Source of the DNA: Betaproteobacteria bacterium HGW-Betaproteobacteria-1
GTDB taxonomy: Bacteria; Pseudomonadota; Gammaproteobacteria; Burkholderiales; Methylophilaceae
DNA length: 64,000 nt
Assembly (NCBI GenBank): GCA_002842435.1
Contig: PHCX01000001.1
Span: forward strand, 310,001 to 374,000
Reading direction: 5' to 3'
The first letter of the stretch is position 1; each line of letters begins with the position of its first letter. This document shows positions 1-9,368 of this stretch, piece by piece. Made by a program: the position numbers and the translations under genes. Under the pieces are notes generated by a model. The model saw nothing but the letters and a program-made list of their open reading frames with translations. It ran no database searches and had not been told where the DNA came from.

Positions 1-26
1 AAAAAGCCCCGACTAATCGGGGCTTT
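1..26 (-). terminator. Rho-independent terminator after tRNA-Val
   Basis: A perfect 10-bp stem (AAAGCCCCGA at 3-12 with TCGGGGCTTT at 17-26) closes a 4-nt loop. Read leftwards it ends in a run of five U, so it terminates transcription of the minus-strand tRNA gene that lies just upstream of it. Confidence 0.85.
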
Positions 27-34
27 GAATGACA

Positions 35-109
35 TGGTGGGCAGTACTGGGTTCGAACCAGTGACCCCTGCCGTGTGAAGGCAGTGCTCTACCACTGAGC
101 TAACCGCCC
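35..109 (-). tRNA. tRNA-Val (anticodon CAC)
   Basis: Read on the minus strand this folds as a full cloverleaf: acceptor stem GGGCGGT paired with ACTGCCC, D arm with GCTC/GAGC, anticodon arm CTGCC/GGCAG around the loop TTCACAC, and T arm with TTCGAAC. The anticodon CAC reads the valine codon GTG. The discriminator base is A and the CCA tail is encoded (35-37). The length is 75 nt. A strong terminator follows directly, so it is probably a single-gene transcript. Confidence 0.95.
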
Positions 110-372
110 ATGCGAGAGGCGCGTATTGAATCACAAAACGCGAAAAACGCAAAGATGTAACTCACACACAGTATGGAATTGTCCTAATTATTCTTCGTTC
201 TCAGCAAATTTTGGTTCGGGCAAGCAGGGTGAGCAGGGCAAGCAGGCGGCTTTATTGTCTGCCGACGCGGGCAATAATCGTGAATACGGTCTAATCTGTG
301 GGCACAAACAAAAGGCACTTGCCCACCCTACTTGACTTGCGCAACGGCTTTTCAGGTCAGCGGGTGTAACCG
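110..372. repeat. Non-coding gap with a short dispersed-type hairpin (298-326)
   Basis: No convincing gene is seen between the tRNA and the NERD gene; the short open frames here have no family resemblance. At 298-326 there is an inverted repeat, GTGGGCA with TGCCCAC, followed by CCCTAC. On the minus strand it reads GTAGGGTGGGCA, a form common in dispersed intergenic repeats of proteobacteria. Just before it lies an imperfect direct repetition of GCAGG-type units (222-247). Only one copy of the hairpin is visible in this window. Confidence 0.4.
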
Positions 373-1155
373 CTATAAGACATTCATGATTCCTCGGCAT
401 TGCGGGAAGTTTGTACAACCCCAAAATTGCTTACCGATATTCTGACCTTTCTTAGTTTCCCGCAATACCATCGAGCCACCACATTTTGGGCAGCTTGGAA
501 CATCGTTATTTTCTTTTTTAGCAACGATGTTTTTTACATGTCTAACATGCTCACGATTTGTCTTAAATGATGGCGTCAGCCTTCCTTGTTCTATTTTGTT
601 CGCGATTTCGATTACTTGTGAGTCAGTAAGAACTGGCGTTTTCTTTGATTTGATATAACTCACATAGCCTGCACCGTAAGTCACATTTACAGGCATTGAT
701 GTTTTGAATGTGCTATCACCAACAAAAACAACTACAGAATGCACGTGTTGCTCATTCAGGCCCAACACGGACTCTAGTGTTTTTACATGCTTATAGTTCT
801 GATGTAATGGGTTTTGAAATTTGCTTGAGTGCTTATAAATCTTTTGAGTCCATGTCTTTTGGTTGGGGCTACCGAATATCCACCCTTTAATGTTTTTAGT
901 TTCAACTACGAAAACGCCAAACTCCGAGACGATGATGTGATCAATCTGCGTGCTTCCATCTTCAGTTTGTAGAGTCACATTCTTGATCAGATGGTATTTT
1001 TTATTATCTAGTAGGAATTTTGCTGACAAATTGACAATGAACTCGCCAACAACACCTTTGAACCAAGGAGACTTGATAACCCCCGCTAGAATCGCGATTG
1101 GTATCAGATATAAAAGAACACCGATTATTTGATTTATGATTGGTGAGAAATTCAT
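373..1155 (-). CDS. NERD-domain protein with topoisomerase-type zinc finger
   Basis: 260 residues. An N-terminal hydrophobic segment (about 9-27) probably anchors it in the membrane. Residues about 32-140 look like a NERD (nuclease-related) domain, with an N-terminal glycine-glutamate pair, the IDHIIVSEFGVFVVETKN core and a following GWIFG. The C-terminus is a C4 zinc finger of the topoisomerase I type with Cys222, Cys225, Cys247 and Cys253. NERD proteins are thought to act on nucleic acid, but the activity of this one is unknown. It lies in a distinctly A+T-rich stretch and is divergent from the next gene, which suggests horizontally acquired or accessory DNA. The family call is firm; the function is open. 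Confidence 0.85.
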   Translation of the reverse strand: MNFSPIINQIIGVLLYLIPIAILAGVIKSPWFKGVVGEFIVNLSAKFLLDNKKYHLIKNVTLQTEDGSTQIDHIIVSEFGVFVVETKNIKGWIFGSPNQKTWTQKIYKHSSKFQNPLHQNYKHVKTLESVLGLNEQHVHSVVVFVGDSTFKTSMPVNVTYGAGYVSYIKSKKTPVLTDSQVIEIANKIEQGRLTPSFKTNREHVRHVKNIVAKKENNDVPSCPKCGGSMVLRETKKGQNIGKQFWGCTNFPQCRGIMNVL

Positions 1156-1324
1156 TCTACGATCTCGCTTTATTCACATAAGATTCTTCTTCAAAACTCG
1201 CCGGAAACTGGAGACTTATACAGGCTTATAGGTATAAGTTTGTATGTGGTAAACCAAGACTACAACTTTACGTTCTTGTAGACTACGTAATCAAACATCA
1301 AATCACTTAAATAAATATCCATCT
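1156..1324. promoter_or_regulatory. A+T-rich divergent intergenic region
   Basis: This 169-bp gap separates the divergent NERD and DUF4344 genes and must hold both promoters. It is A+T-rich. No hexamer pair stands out enough to be named, and no clear Shine-Dalgarno sequence precedes the start at 1325. Confidence 0.35.
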
Positions 1325-2398
1325 ATGATCGTCAATTACAAAAAAATAATTTCGCTTCATTTTTTCATCGCTTATCTTTTATTTCCCACAAGCATATTTG
1401 CTAACGATATGTGCCAAAAAATAGGTGAGGTAGTGAAAGGGAAGTGGGAATTTGATGATTCACGTACGTTCAGTTTCATTGCAGGTCAGCCAAAGCTCAT
1501 ACTCGACAACAAAGAACTTGAAATTAGTAGCTGTCTAGTTACTCGTATTAGCGCTTTGTTTTTCATAGATAACAACATGGTAAATATCCGTTTCAACAGT
1601 AACAGGCAACCTGAAAACATTTATATAAATCGTAAATTTTATAAAGTTACCCAGCACACTCTCTCTGAGCCAACAGAAGCTCCGGAACACATTAACCCTG
1701 CTGATCACTTCGTGGCACACACAAGTACAAACTATCCAAACCTATATCAGATTATGCAACGTGAGGATATTGCCAAAGCCTTCGGAACAATTGCATACAA
1801 ATTTTCTCCACAACTCAAGATCGAAACCCGCGAATGCGGCACAATTAATGCGTTTTACTCACCATCAACAAAAATAATTACTCTCTGTTATGAATACCTT
1901 GATAACGGTGACAAGGCTATTGAGCAAACCTACGGCGATGCACCGATTCCCATTAAAGCCAACATGAAGACTGGGATTCTGGCTGGAGTATTGCTACATG
2001 AAATAGGCCATGCAGTAATTCATCTCAAAAACGTGCCATTGTTAGGAAGTGAAGAAGATGCTGCGGATCGATTTGCCTATGTAATGATGTATGAGTTTTC
2101 ATCCTCAGATCCAGAGCGATTAAGAGATATGGTGTACGGGAATCTTGCCTATACTTGGTCGTTTCGTCAGGATATCTTAACCAAAATTCTTACTGGTCAC
2201 TCACGATATATGGATGAGCATCCAATTACAGAGCAGCGCTACTACAATCTAATATGTCTTGCTTACGGTAGCAATTCAGAGCTGTTTGGCAAACTCCGCT
2301 CATCATCCAAGCTAAGTGATGATCGCGCTGAACGTTGTACGCGTGAGTTCAATCAAGTGCGTGAAGCCGTCTCAAAAATCAGCTGGGAATCAGAGTGA
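1325..2398 (+). CDS. DUF4344-type putative metallopeptidase, exported
   Basis: 357 residues. The N-terminus is a typical Sec signal peptide (hydrophobic about 8-24, likely cleaved after SIFA), so the protein is probably periplasmic or secreted. It carries an HEIGH zinc-binding motif (His225, Glu226, His229), an acidic EEDAAD segment about 15 residues later that could give the third ligand, and upstream the CGTINAFYSP and ITLCYEY pattern typical of DUF4344 putative metallopeptidases. Its substrate is unknown. The base composition is A+T-rich, like the divergent NERD gene and unlike the rest of the window. The start is the only ATG that gives a signal peptide. Confidence 0.8.
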   Translation: MIVNYKKIISLHFFIAYLLFPTSIFANDMCQKIGEVVKGKWEFDDSRTFSFIAGQPKLILDNKELEISSCLVTRISALFFIDNNMVNIRFNSNRQPENIYINRKFYKVTQHTLSEPTEAPEHINPADHFVAHTSTNYPNLYQIMQREDIAKAFGTIAYKFSPQLKIETRECGTINAFYSPSTKIITLCYEYLDNGDKAIEQTYGDAPIPIKANMKTGILAGVLLHEIGHAVIHLKNVPLLGSEEDAADRFAYVMMYEFSSSDPERLRDMVYGNLAYTWSFRQDILTKILTGHSRYMDEHPITEQRYYNLICLAYGSNSELFGKLRSSSKLSDDRAERCTREFNQVREAVSKISWESE

Positions 2399-2429
2399 TC
2401 ACTACTTAACTGCATAAAATTGAGTGCTT

Positions 2430-3644
2430 TCAACGACCTAAATAATTCCTGACTGCCTCCACCCTAACCTGAAACACCGCTTCCCTGATCTTCTCCGGCT
2501 CCTGATATTGCCGGGCCACCGCACCGGCATCGACCTGCATCACTGCATCCAGCAACTTCAACCAGACTTCGGTATGCGGTATCAGCTTATCCTCAAAGCC
2601 GGTTCTGCCGCGAAAGTCGCATTCGCAAGCGAGCAGGAATTCCCTGAATCTTTGTGGCTGACGGATGGCGTCAGTGTCCTGCAAAAACTGCACTTTGGTG
2701 GCTGACCGCATTTCGTCCACGCGATAGACCTTGCCGTGGAATCTGGCGACGACGTGAGCGAGCTCCTTGCAGTCGTTCGGCACACGTAAGCGCTTGCACA
2801 CGTCCTTGAGCAGGTGAACGCTGCGTTCTTCGTGACCGATGTGGCGCGGCAGCACGTCTTGCGGCGTGGTGCCCTTGCCGAGATCGTGCGTCAGCGCAGA
2901 GAAGCGCACAGGCAGCGAATAGCCCTGCGCGGCAGCGTAATCGACCACCATCATGACGTGTACGCCAGTGTCGATTTCCGGATGGTGTTGCGGCGGTTGC
3001 GGCACGCCCCACAGGCGGTCGAGTTCCGGCATGATGCGTTTCAGTGCGCCGCATTCGCGCAACACTTCGAACATTCGCGATGGTTTGGCTTCCATCAGGC
3101 CTTTTGCAAGTTCCTGCCAGACGCGTTCCGGCACCAGCGCATCGACTTCACCATCCTCGACCATATGCTGCATAAGCTGCATGGTTTCCGGCGCGACAGT
3201 GAATTCGGTGAAACGGGCGGCAAATCTGGCGGCACGCAGGATACGCACCGGATCTTCGATAAAGGCATCGCTGACGTGGCGCAGGACTCTGTTCCGGATA
3301 TCGGCCTGGCCGTGGTAGGGGTCGATCAGCGTGCCGTCTTCGGCTTGGGCGATGGCATTGATGGTGAGGTCACGCCGCGCAAGGTCTTCTTCCAGCGTGA
3401 CATCGGGCGAGGCGAATACCTGAAAACCTTTGTAGCCTTTGGCGGTCTTGCGCTCGGTGCGAGCGAGCGCATACTCTTCCTGCGATTCGGGGTGGAGAAA
3501 GACCGGGAAATCCTTGCCGACCGGACGGTAACTCAGCGCTACCATCTGTTCCGGCGTGGCACCGACCACGACGAAGTCGCGGTCCTTGACCGGCAGCCCG
3601 AGCAGCGCATCGCGCACTGCCCCGCCTACCTGATAGATTTCCAT
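2430..3644 (-). CDS. cca: Multifunctional CCA tRNA nucleotidyltransferase
   Basis: 404 residues from the ATG at 3644. The open frame extends 54 codons further upstream, but that part overlaps the neighbouring gene and has no family match. The start gives the canonical MEIYQVGGAVRD beginning, with the catalytic DRD carboxylates at 21 and 23. The protein adds or repairs the 3' CCA of tRNAs. The C-terminal half holds an HD phosphohydrolase domain (THDLGKG), so this is the bacterial type 1 form with extra phosphatase/phosphodiesterase activity. The length is close to that of E. coli Cca (412). It lies 32 nt downstream of the SDR gene on the same strand and may be cotranscribed with it. Confidence 0.95.
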   Translation of the reverse strand: MEIYQVGGAVRDALLGLPVKDRDFVVVGATPEQMVALSYRPVGKDFPVFLHPESQEEYALARTERKTAKGYKGFQVFASPDVTLEEDLARRDLTINAIAQAEDGTLIDPYHGQADIRNRVLRHVSDAFIEDPVRILRAARFAARFTEFTVAPETMQLMQHMVEDGEVDALVPERVWQELAKGLMEAKPSRMFEVLRECGALKRIMPELDRLWGVPQPPQHHPEIDTGVHVMMVVDYAAAQGYSLPVRFSALTHDLGKGTTPQDVLPRHIGHEERSVHLLKDVCKRLRVPNDCKELAHVVARFHGKVYRVDEMRSATKVQFLQDTDAIRQPQRFREFLLACECDFRGRTGFEDKLIPHTEVWLKLLDAVMQVDAGAVARQYQEPEKIREAVFQVRVEAVRNYLGR

Positions 3645-3676
3645 GCTCTGCCTCGCCACCCGTTCAAGCCAACCGG

Positions 3677-4624
3677 CTAACGGCCGGCCATGCTGCGGAA
3701 GCGCTCGTAAGCCGCGCGCGGCGTATCGTTGGCAAGGTATTCCGGCACGATGGCTTCGATCGCCGCCGGCTTGAGGCCAAGCTCCGGTGCCAGTGGCCCC
3801 TGACAAACGCTATCGATCTCCATGGAATGCACATTGTCTCGCGTCATCAGCTTGATTGGCATTTTTTCCATGGCATAAGCCTGCCAGTAGGAAAGCGTGT
3901 CGTTGAGACCGACGATCTTGCGCTTCTTGCCGAGCACAAAGATGACGAATTCGACCAGTTCACGCAGGGTATAGACCCTGGGGCCGCCGAGCTGATAGGT
4001 CTTGCCGTAGGTTTCCACATTTTCCAGGCTGTTGACGAAGGCTTCCGCCACATCTTCCACCCAGATCGGCTGGAACTTGGCATCCGGCTTGGCCAACGCC
4101 ACAACGGGCATGATTTTGACGATAGTCGCCAGCAGATTGAGGAAGCTGTCGCCACGGCCAAAGACTATGGATGGCTGGAAGATGGTGACATGAAGGTTGG
4201 CGGCATGCGCCATCACTGCGGCCTCACCCGCCGCCTTGGAGCGCAGGTAGGCGCTGGGGGCTTCTGCGCTGGTCTGCAGGGCGCTCATGTGCAACAGGCG
4301 CTTGATGCCGAGCTTCTTGCACAATGTTGCGACACGCGCCGGCAACTCGCGATGCATGGCATCGAAGCTGAACTGCTTGCTCTCGTGCAGGATGCCGATC
4401 AGGTTGATGACGGCATCGCAACTTTGCATGTGCATGCTGAGTTCTGCATCGCTCAGCACATTGCATTCGGCCACCTGCACGTTAGGCAACAAGGTCAGGT
4501 GCTTGGCGCGCTCGCGTTGGCGGCTCAGCACCTTGACCGCATAACCTGCTGCACTCAGCTTGTGCACGATGGCACTGCCGACGAACCCTGAACCCCCTAA
4601 CACACATACTTGATTGATCAACAT
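3677..4624 (-). CDS. NDUFA9-like atypical SDR (NAD(P)-binding epimerase fold)
   Basis: 315 residues. The N-terminus shows the Rossmann dinucleotide motif GGSGFVGS (residues about 10-17). The body resembles the complex I NDUFA9 subfamily of atypical extended short-chain dehydrogenases, with NLIGIL and QPSIVFGRGD segments. Bacterial members are often annotated as NAD-dependent epimerases; the substrate is not known and a quinone-related role is only inferred from the family. It precedes cca on the same strand. The start overlaps nothing, and the 5' side faces the repeat at 4659-4859. Confidence 0.8.
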   Translation of the reverse strand: MLINQVCVLGGSGFVGSAIVHKLSAAGYAVKVLSRQRERAKHLTLLPNVQVAECNVLSDAELSMHMQSCDAVINLIGILHESKQFSFDAMHRELPARVATLCKKLGIKRLLHMSALQTSAEAPSAYLRSKAAGEAAVMAHAANLHVTIFQPSIVFGRGDSFLNLLATIVKIMPVVALAKPDAKFQPIWVEDVAEAFVNSLENVETYGKTYQLGGPRVYTLRELVEFVIFVLGKKRKIVGLNDTLSYWQAYAMEKMPIKLMTRDNVHSMEIDSVCQGPLAPELGLKPAAIEAIVPEYLANDTPRAAYERFRSMAGR

Positions 4625-4658
4625 CGATATCCTCAGTCGTTTTTATTCTGTCTGCTCA

Positions 4659-4859
4659 GGAAGCGCTGATAAACGGCTACGCGGGCGAATTGCTGCGTTG
4701 CCGGGCTTATGGCGTCAAGTCGAGCTGCCTTCGCGTTAAGGTGAGCTGCTTTAGCAGCCGACTTAACGGAGAAGACCTTTACGGTCTTGGCAGCCGTCTG
4801 GACGGACACAACCCTCGCGGTTGCACTTCATCCCGCTCGCTCATTTAATCAGCGCTTCC
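4659..4859. repeat. MITE-like repeat with terminal inverted ends
   Basis: About 200 bp bounded by a perfect 12-bp inverted repeat (GGAAGCGCTGAT at 4659-4670 and its complement at 4848-4859). The match continues imperfectly for about 15 more bases (GATAAACG... against GATTAAATG...). The interior has internal dyads and no gene. The right end overlaps the 3' end of the transglycosylase gene and provides its last four codons and stop. No transposase is present, so if mobile it would be non-autonomous. A shorter relative lies at 48954-49020. Confidence 0.55.
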
Positions 4860-6794
4860 CTCAGTCTCTGCTACGCCAGCATTACCGGGCACGGTTCCCA
4901 GCCGCTGGGTCAGCGGCAGGCTGCGATGGCCCATCTGCTGTGCATAATAATACGCGTTGGCCATGACCTTTTTCACGTAATCCCGCGTTTCGGTGAACGG
5001 GATGGTATCCGCATAAATCGAACCCTCCATCGCTTCCTGTCCGGCCCAGCGCCTGGGCCGGCTCGGTCCTGCATTATAAGCCGCGGTCGCCATCAGCGCC
5101 TGCCCGTCCATGCGGTCCAGTGTGTATCTCATGTAATGTGTGCCGAACTTCATATTGGTATCCAGTTCGGTGATCATGCCGGGCTGATAGCCTGTCATGC
5201 CCAGACGCTTGGCGATCCATTTGGCGGTGGCCGGCATCACTTGCATCAGGCCGGATGCTCCGGCACTGGATCTGGCAACTCCGATGAAGCGGCTTTCCTG
5301 CCGGATCAGGCCATAGACCCAAGCCTCATCCAGCGCGTTTTCCTTCACATAAGCTTGCATCATATCGCGATACGGGGTCGGATAGCGCAAGGCAAAGTCA
5401 TGCGTCAGCCGGGTCTTTTCAGAAGTATTGATGGCAACGTCGATCCAGTCGTTACGGAAAGCCACCTCTGCCGCGACGATCAGTTGCCTGTCATCCAGAT
5501 CACGCGTTGCCGCCGCCCATTCGGCTCTGGCCTCCCAGCGGAAACCCTGTTCATTCAAGGCCAAGGCGCGCTGAATGGCAGGCCTACTCTCCATCAGCTT
5601 CAGCTCTTCGTTACTGGCCTTGTAGACGATGCCAGGGCTCGCCATGACATCGCCCAATTCTTCGGTCGCGAGCAGCCCATAATAGTTGTGCTCGAGTGAT
5701 AGCGGCACCAAAATGGCATTGGCCTGTGGCACCTGATTCATCTCTTTCAATGCGCGTGCCTTCCAGTAGCGCCAGGCCGCCACCTGTTGTTCAGCCTGCG
5801 GCATGGCCTCAATGCCGTACAGCACTTCCCGCCAATTCTTCACGCGCAAAGCAGTACGCACACGCCAGGTCATCTGCTCGTTATCGAGCTGGGCGCCCTC
5901 GGCCAGCAGCCACCATTTTGCAGCTTGCGGGTCATGCTTGCGCGCGGCATGCAATGCCAGGCGGCCCCACATGTAAGCCTGCTCTTCCGCATTGAACTGT
6001 GCGCGATTGGCCTGCCAAATATCCAGCGCCAGCGGCGGCTGTGTACGCGCCACGCGGTCCATGGCGTAGATATTCAGCGCACGACCGAAACGCGATTTGT
6101 AGGATATGGATTGTTTTTGCAGCACCTGCTGCGGATTCTTGTAGACACGGTCTATCAAGCCGATGTTGTTGGCATCGATCACTTTGATATAGCGGCTCAC
6201 GGCCTTGGCCACGCTGATCTTGCCATCCTGCATCGCCAGTCGGAAACGACCCCAGGCATCCTCTTCGGTCAGTTTGCCGGACTGGAACATCTCGTCGAAC
6301 AGCAAGGTGCAGTTGCTCGGCAGATCGGTTGAAACCAGCCAGAAATTGCGCAGGCGGTCGGCATCGATACCGAAGCCCATGTTGGCCTGCCCCTGCATGG
6401 TGTAGCAGCTGACGGCAGCGTCATCACGCTTGAAATTGGGCAACTCGGCAAAATAAGTCTGCCATTCCTTGTTCTTGCCCAGCTTTTTCAGCCACTCACC
6501 GCGTACACGGTCAGCAAAAGGGAATTCCTCGTAGCGCTGGAGAAAGTTTTGCACGTTCTGATTACTGGCAGTGGAAAGTTGCAGCAGCATGATCCAGTAA
6601 TCGGCATAGGGCGCCAGTATGTCACCCTGCGCTTTCATCTGCTGCGCATAGGCCTGCAGGCGAGGCAGATCCTGCTTGTTATAGGCAGTCTGTGCTGCAG
6701 TCAGCAGACCGCCGACCGACTGTGCATGCGCCTTGCTGCCAAGCAGCATGAACAGGGCCAGAAACATCCAGGAGAATTTGATTGATTTACTCAT
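4845..6794 (-). CDS. slt: Soluble lytic murein transglycosylase
   Basis: 649 residues from the ATG at 6794, which directly precedes a Sec signal peptide (MSKSIKFSWMFLALF, cleavage after AHA). Upstream ATGs at 6800 and 6842 are also in frame but add no homology. The long alpha-helical, superhelical U/L region is followed by a C-terminal SLT catalytic domain: GLIRQESRF with the catalytic Glu, then ASGLMQVMPATA and TAAYNAGPSRP. The length matches E. coli Slt70 (645). It cleaves the MurNAc-GlcNAc bond of peptidoglycan in the periplasm. The last codons (GSAD, stop) come from the end of the repeat at 4659-4859, so the native C-terminus may have been altered. Confidence 0.92.
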   Translation of the reverse strand: MSKSIKFSWMFLALFMLLGSKAHAQSVGGLLTAAQTAYNKQDLPRLQAYAQQMKAQGDILAPYADYWIMLLQLSTASNQNVQNFLQRYEEFPFADRVRGEWLKKLGKNKEWQTYFAELPNFKRDDAAVSCYTMQGQANMGFGIDADRLRNFWLVSTDLPSNCTLLFDEMFQSGKLTEEDAWGRFRLAMQDGKISVAKAVSRYIKVIDANNIGLIDRVYKNPQQVLQKQSISYKSRFGRALNIYAMDRVARTQPPLALDIWQANRAQFNAEEQAYMWGRLALHAARKHDPQAAKWWLLAEGAQLDNEQMTWRVRTALRVKNWREVLYGIEAMPQAEQQVAAWRYWKARALKEMNQVPQANAILVPLSLEHNYYGLLATEELGDVMASPGIVYKASNEELKLMESRPAIQRALALNEQGFRWEARAEWAAATRDLDDRQLIVAAEVAFRNDWIDVAINTSEKTRLTHDFALRYPTPYRDMMQAYVKENALDEAWVYGLIRQESRFIGVARSSAGASGLMQVMPATAKWIAKRLGMTGYQPGMITELDTNMKFGTHYMRYTLDRMDGQALMATAAYNAGPSRPRRWAGQEAMEGSIYADTIPFTETRDYVKKVMANAYYYAQQMGHRSLPLTQRLGTVPGNAGVAETEGSAD

Positions 6795-6863
6795 TTGCAT
6801 CCGTGTCGACACCAAAAGTCGGGGAGAGTGCCGATAGTGCAAGAATACACCGCAGCCTACAGC

Positions 6864-7046
6864 TTATAAAAGGATAATGCGTCCCGCAGCGAAAAGTACG
6901 GCCGCAACAAACAGCAATACGATAGTGAACTTGATGACCTGCCAGGAAAAACGCAGATAGCGCTTGTCACCTGACAGAAAATAGATCCCCAGCGAAACCA
7001 CAATGGCGATGAATGCGAGCGCCAGCAACAAGCGTAAGACCAGCAT
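6864..7046 (-). CDS. Small two-TM membrane protein
   Basis: 60 residues with two hydrophobic segments (about 4-24 and 37-58) separated by a short basic loop (SGDKRYLRFSW). I do not recognise the family. It starts 17 nt after lpxC ends, on the same strand, and is followed by slt, so it is probably the last cistron of the dcw transcript. The strongly membrane-like composition and tight spacing support a real gene; no function can be assigned. Confidence 0.65.
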   Translation of the reverse strand: MLVLRLLLALAFIAIVVSLGIYFLSGDKRYLRFSWQVIKFTIVLLFVAAVLFAAGRIILL

Positions 7047-7063
7047 CGCGGACGCTCAATTCA

Positions 7064-7993
7064 TCATACGTATTGCAGCACCGGCGCCACGGGAATCTGC
7101 AACTGAAATGCGCCCGGCGCTTCTTCGATATTTTCGAAGGTCGTGAACTCCCAGGCCTCGGCATCCGCCAGCAAAGTCCGCAGCAACTGGTTATTGAGCG
7201 CGTGGCCGGACTTGTAGGCGCTGAACGCACCGATCAGCGGATGACCCAGCACGTAGAGGTCGCCGATGGCATCCAGCACCTTGTGCTTGGCAAACTCGTC
7301 CTCGTAACGCAGGCCATCGCCGTTCAACACACGGTATTCGTCCAGCACAATGGCGTTATCCAGACTACCACCGCGCGCCAAACCGTTGGAACGCAGATAC
7401 TCGACCTCATGCATGAAGCCGAAAGTACGGGCGCGGCTGATCTCGCGGATATAGGAGTTATCGGCGAAATCGATGGTCACGCGCTTGCCGCTATGCTCGA
7501 ACACGGGATGATTGAAATCGATGGTGAAATCGATCTTGAAACCGAAATAGGGCTCGAAGCGCACCCACTTGTCGCCATCGACCACTTCGACCTTCTTCTT
7601 GATCCGAATGAACTTCTTGGCAGCCGGCTGTTCGATGATGCCTGCCGATTGCAGCAGGTAGACAAAAGGACCGGAACTGCCATCCATGATCGGCACTTCA
7701 CTCGCGTCCATGCTGATCAGGATGTTGTCGATACCCAAGCCGGCAAGGGCCGAGAGCAGATGTTCCACAGTGGCGACGCGCGCACCGTTGTCCTCCAGTG
7801 CGGAGCACAGGCGCGTGTCGTTGACGAGGTCAGGCCGGACCTTGATTTCCGGAGTTCCGGGCAGATCGGTTCGCCGGAAAACAATGCCGGTATCAGGCGC
7901 GGCAGGACTCAAGGTCAGGGTAACCTTGTCGCCTGTATGCAGCCCGACACCTGTGGCGCTGATAGCTTTCTTTAATGTACGTTGCTTTACCAC
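7064..7993 (-). CDS. lpxC: UDP-3-O-acyl-N-acetylglucosamine deacetylase
   Basis: 309 residues if begun at the GTG at 7993, which gives the family-typical (M)[10 protein letters not shown] start; a TTG at 8011 would add six residues. LpxC catalyses the committed, zinc-dependent deacetylation step of lipid A synthesis in the cytoplasm. The zinc-site motifs EHLLSAL and [10 protein letters not shown], and the later HALNNQLLR, are intact. The length agrees with E. coli (305). It follows ftsZ, the conserved end of dcw clusters in beta- and gammaproteobacteria, after a gap of about 110 bp that could hold its own promoter. Confidence 0.97.
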   Translation of the reverse strand: MVKQRTLKKAISATGVGLHTGDKVTLTLSPAAPDTGIVFRRTDLPGTPEIKVRPDLVNDTRLCSALEDNGARVATVEHLLSALAGLGIDNILISMDASEVPIMDGSSGPFVYLLQSAGIIEQPAAKKFIRIKKKVEVVDGDKWVRFEPYFGFKIDFTIDFNHPVFEHSGKRVTIDFADNSYIREISRARTFGFMHEVEYLRSNGLARGGSLDNAIVLDEYRVLNGDGLRYEDEFAKHKVLDAIGDLYVLGHPLIGAFSAYKSGHALNNQLLRTLLADAEAWEFTTFENIEEAPGAFQLQIPVAPVLQYV

Positions 7994-8105
7994 GTCTTCC
8001 AACCTCGTCAATTTGACTGAAATATTAGCACATCCACCGCAGTTTCCCTAGCCGGAGACACACCGACACCACAATTAAGCAATTGACTATATTGACAATT
8101 ATCTA

Positions 8106-9290
8106 CTAGTCAGCCTGTTTGCGCAGGAACGCCGGGATGTCATATTCTTCCACGCCCGATTGCTTCATCGCTTCAACTGTGGCACGGCGTCCATTGGAGG
8201 AGAACACGGCTGGCGTATCATCGTCGGATGCCACCATGTTGACACCGCTGCCGCCGACAAACACAGCCTGACCGGTCGTACCGTCACGCACCTGGGTCAT
8301 CACGCGCAGCTCGGGTTTTTGTTGACGGCGGCCGGCAACACCGTTGAGGCCGGTGGCCACCATGGTGACACGCAGACCATCACCGATGGATTCATCGAAC
8401 ACATTACCGACGATCACGGTCGCATCATCCGCAGTGAAGGCCTTGATGGTGTTCATGACATCGTAGTATTCCTTCATCTTGAACGATGTGCTGGCCGTGA
8501 TGTTGACCAGAACGCCACGGGCATTGGCCAGGTTGACGTCTTCCAGCAGCGGGCTTGCCACTGCCTGCTCTGCCGCGATGCGGGCACGGTCGGCACCGCT
8601 CGCCATGGCGGAACCCATCATCGCCATACCCATCTCGGACATGACGGTGCGCACGTCGGCGAAGTCGACGTTGACCAGACCAGGGCAATTGATGATTTCG
8701 GCGATACCGGAAACGGCGTTGTGCAACACGTCATTGGCCGCTTCGAACGCCTGCAGGAAAGGCACATCCTCACCCAGCACTTCCATCAGCTTCTCGTTCG
8801 GGATGATGATGAGAGAATCGACATGCTTGGAAAGTTCTTCCAGACCTTCGACCGCCACCTTGGTGCGTTTGCCTTCAAATGCGAATGGCTTGGTAACGAC
8901 AGCCACAGTCAGGATACCCATTTCCTTCGCCACTTCAGCGATGATAGGCGCGGCACCGGTACCGGTACCACCACCCATGCCTGCCGTGATGAAGAGCATG
9001 TCGGCGCCGTCGATGATTTCGGCAATGCGTTCACGGTCTTCCAGCGCGGCTTCACGGCCGATTTCCGGACGTGCGCCGGCACCCAGACCCTTGGTAATGT
9101 CCGTACCGATCTGCAGTACGGTCTTGGCCTGGCTCTTCTTCAGTGCCTGCATGTCGGTGTTGGCGCAGATGAATTCCACGCCGCCGACGTTCTTTTCAAT
9201 CATGTGCGCGACTGCGTTGCCACCGCAACCACCCACGCCTATTACTTTAATTACGGCCTCTTGCGAGTCCCTGTCCATAATTTCAAACAT
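8106..9290 (-). CDS. ftsZ: Cell division protein FtsZ
   Basis: 394 residues. A tubulin-like GTPase that polymerises into the division ring. The GTP-binding signature [10 protein letters not shown] and the N-terminal [10 protein letters not shown] are intact. After the globular part comes a linker rich in polar residues and the conserved C-terminal peptide [14 protein letters not shown], which binds FtsA and ZipA-type partners. The length fits betaproteobacterial FtsZ. A 78-bp gap separates it from ftsA. The long opposite-strand open frame here is a codon-bias artefact. Confidence 0.99.
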   Translation of the reverse strand: MFEIMDRDSQEAVIKVIGVGGCGGNAVAHMIEKNVGGVEFICANTDMQALKKSQAKTVLQIGTDITKGLGAGARPEIGREAALEDRERIAEIIDGADMLFITAGMGGGTGTGAAPIIAEVAKEMGILTVAVVTKPFAFEGKRTKVAVEGLEELSKHVDSLIIIPNEKLMEVLGEDVPFLQAFEAANDVLHNAVSGIAEIINCPGLVNVDFADVRTVMSEMGMAMMGSAMASGADRARIAAEQAVASPLLEDVNLANARGVLVNITASTSFKMKEYYDVMNTIKAFTADDATVIVGNVFDESIGDGLRVTMVATGLNGVAGRRQQKPELRVMTQVRDGTTGQAVFVGGSGVNMVASDDDTPAVFSSNGRRATVEAMKQSGVEEYDIPAFLRKQAD

Positions 9291-9368
9291 TGCTTTTCTC
9301 CTTGTCGATGTTACTAACTACTTCTGCCCAAACAACTTCATACCCTGCCGGATCACTCCTGCAGAACC

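Noticed and set aside
126..424. Small open frames beside tRNA-Val
   Set aside because: They contradict each other on the two strands, cover repeat-like sequence and show no conserved pattern.
35..2430. Genomic island integrated at the tRNA-Val gene
   Set aside because: An island using the tRNA 3' end would lie below position 35. The A+T-rich genes are on the 5' side, and I found no second copy of the tRNA end and no integrase.
3645..3806. N-terminal extension of cca
   Set aside because: It overlaps the SDR gene and precedes the canonical MEIYQVGGAVRD start.
8160..9317. 385-codon open frame on the plus strand opposite ftsZ
   Set aside because: The composition is typical of an antisense shadow (rich in His, Gly, Asp and Arg), there is no family resemblance, and ftsZ is certain on the other strand.
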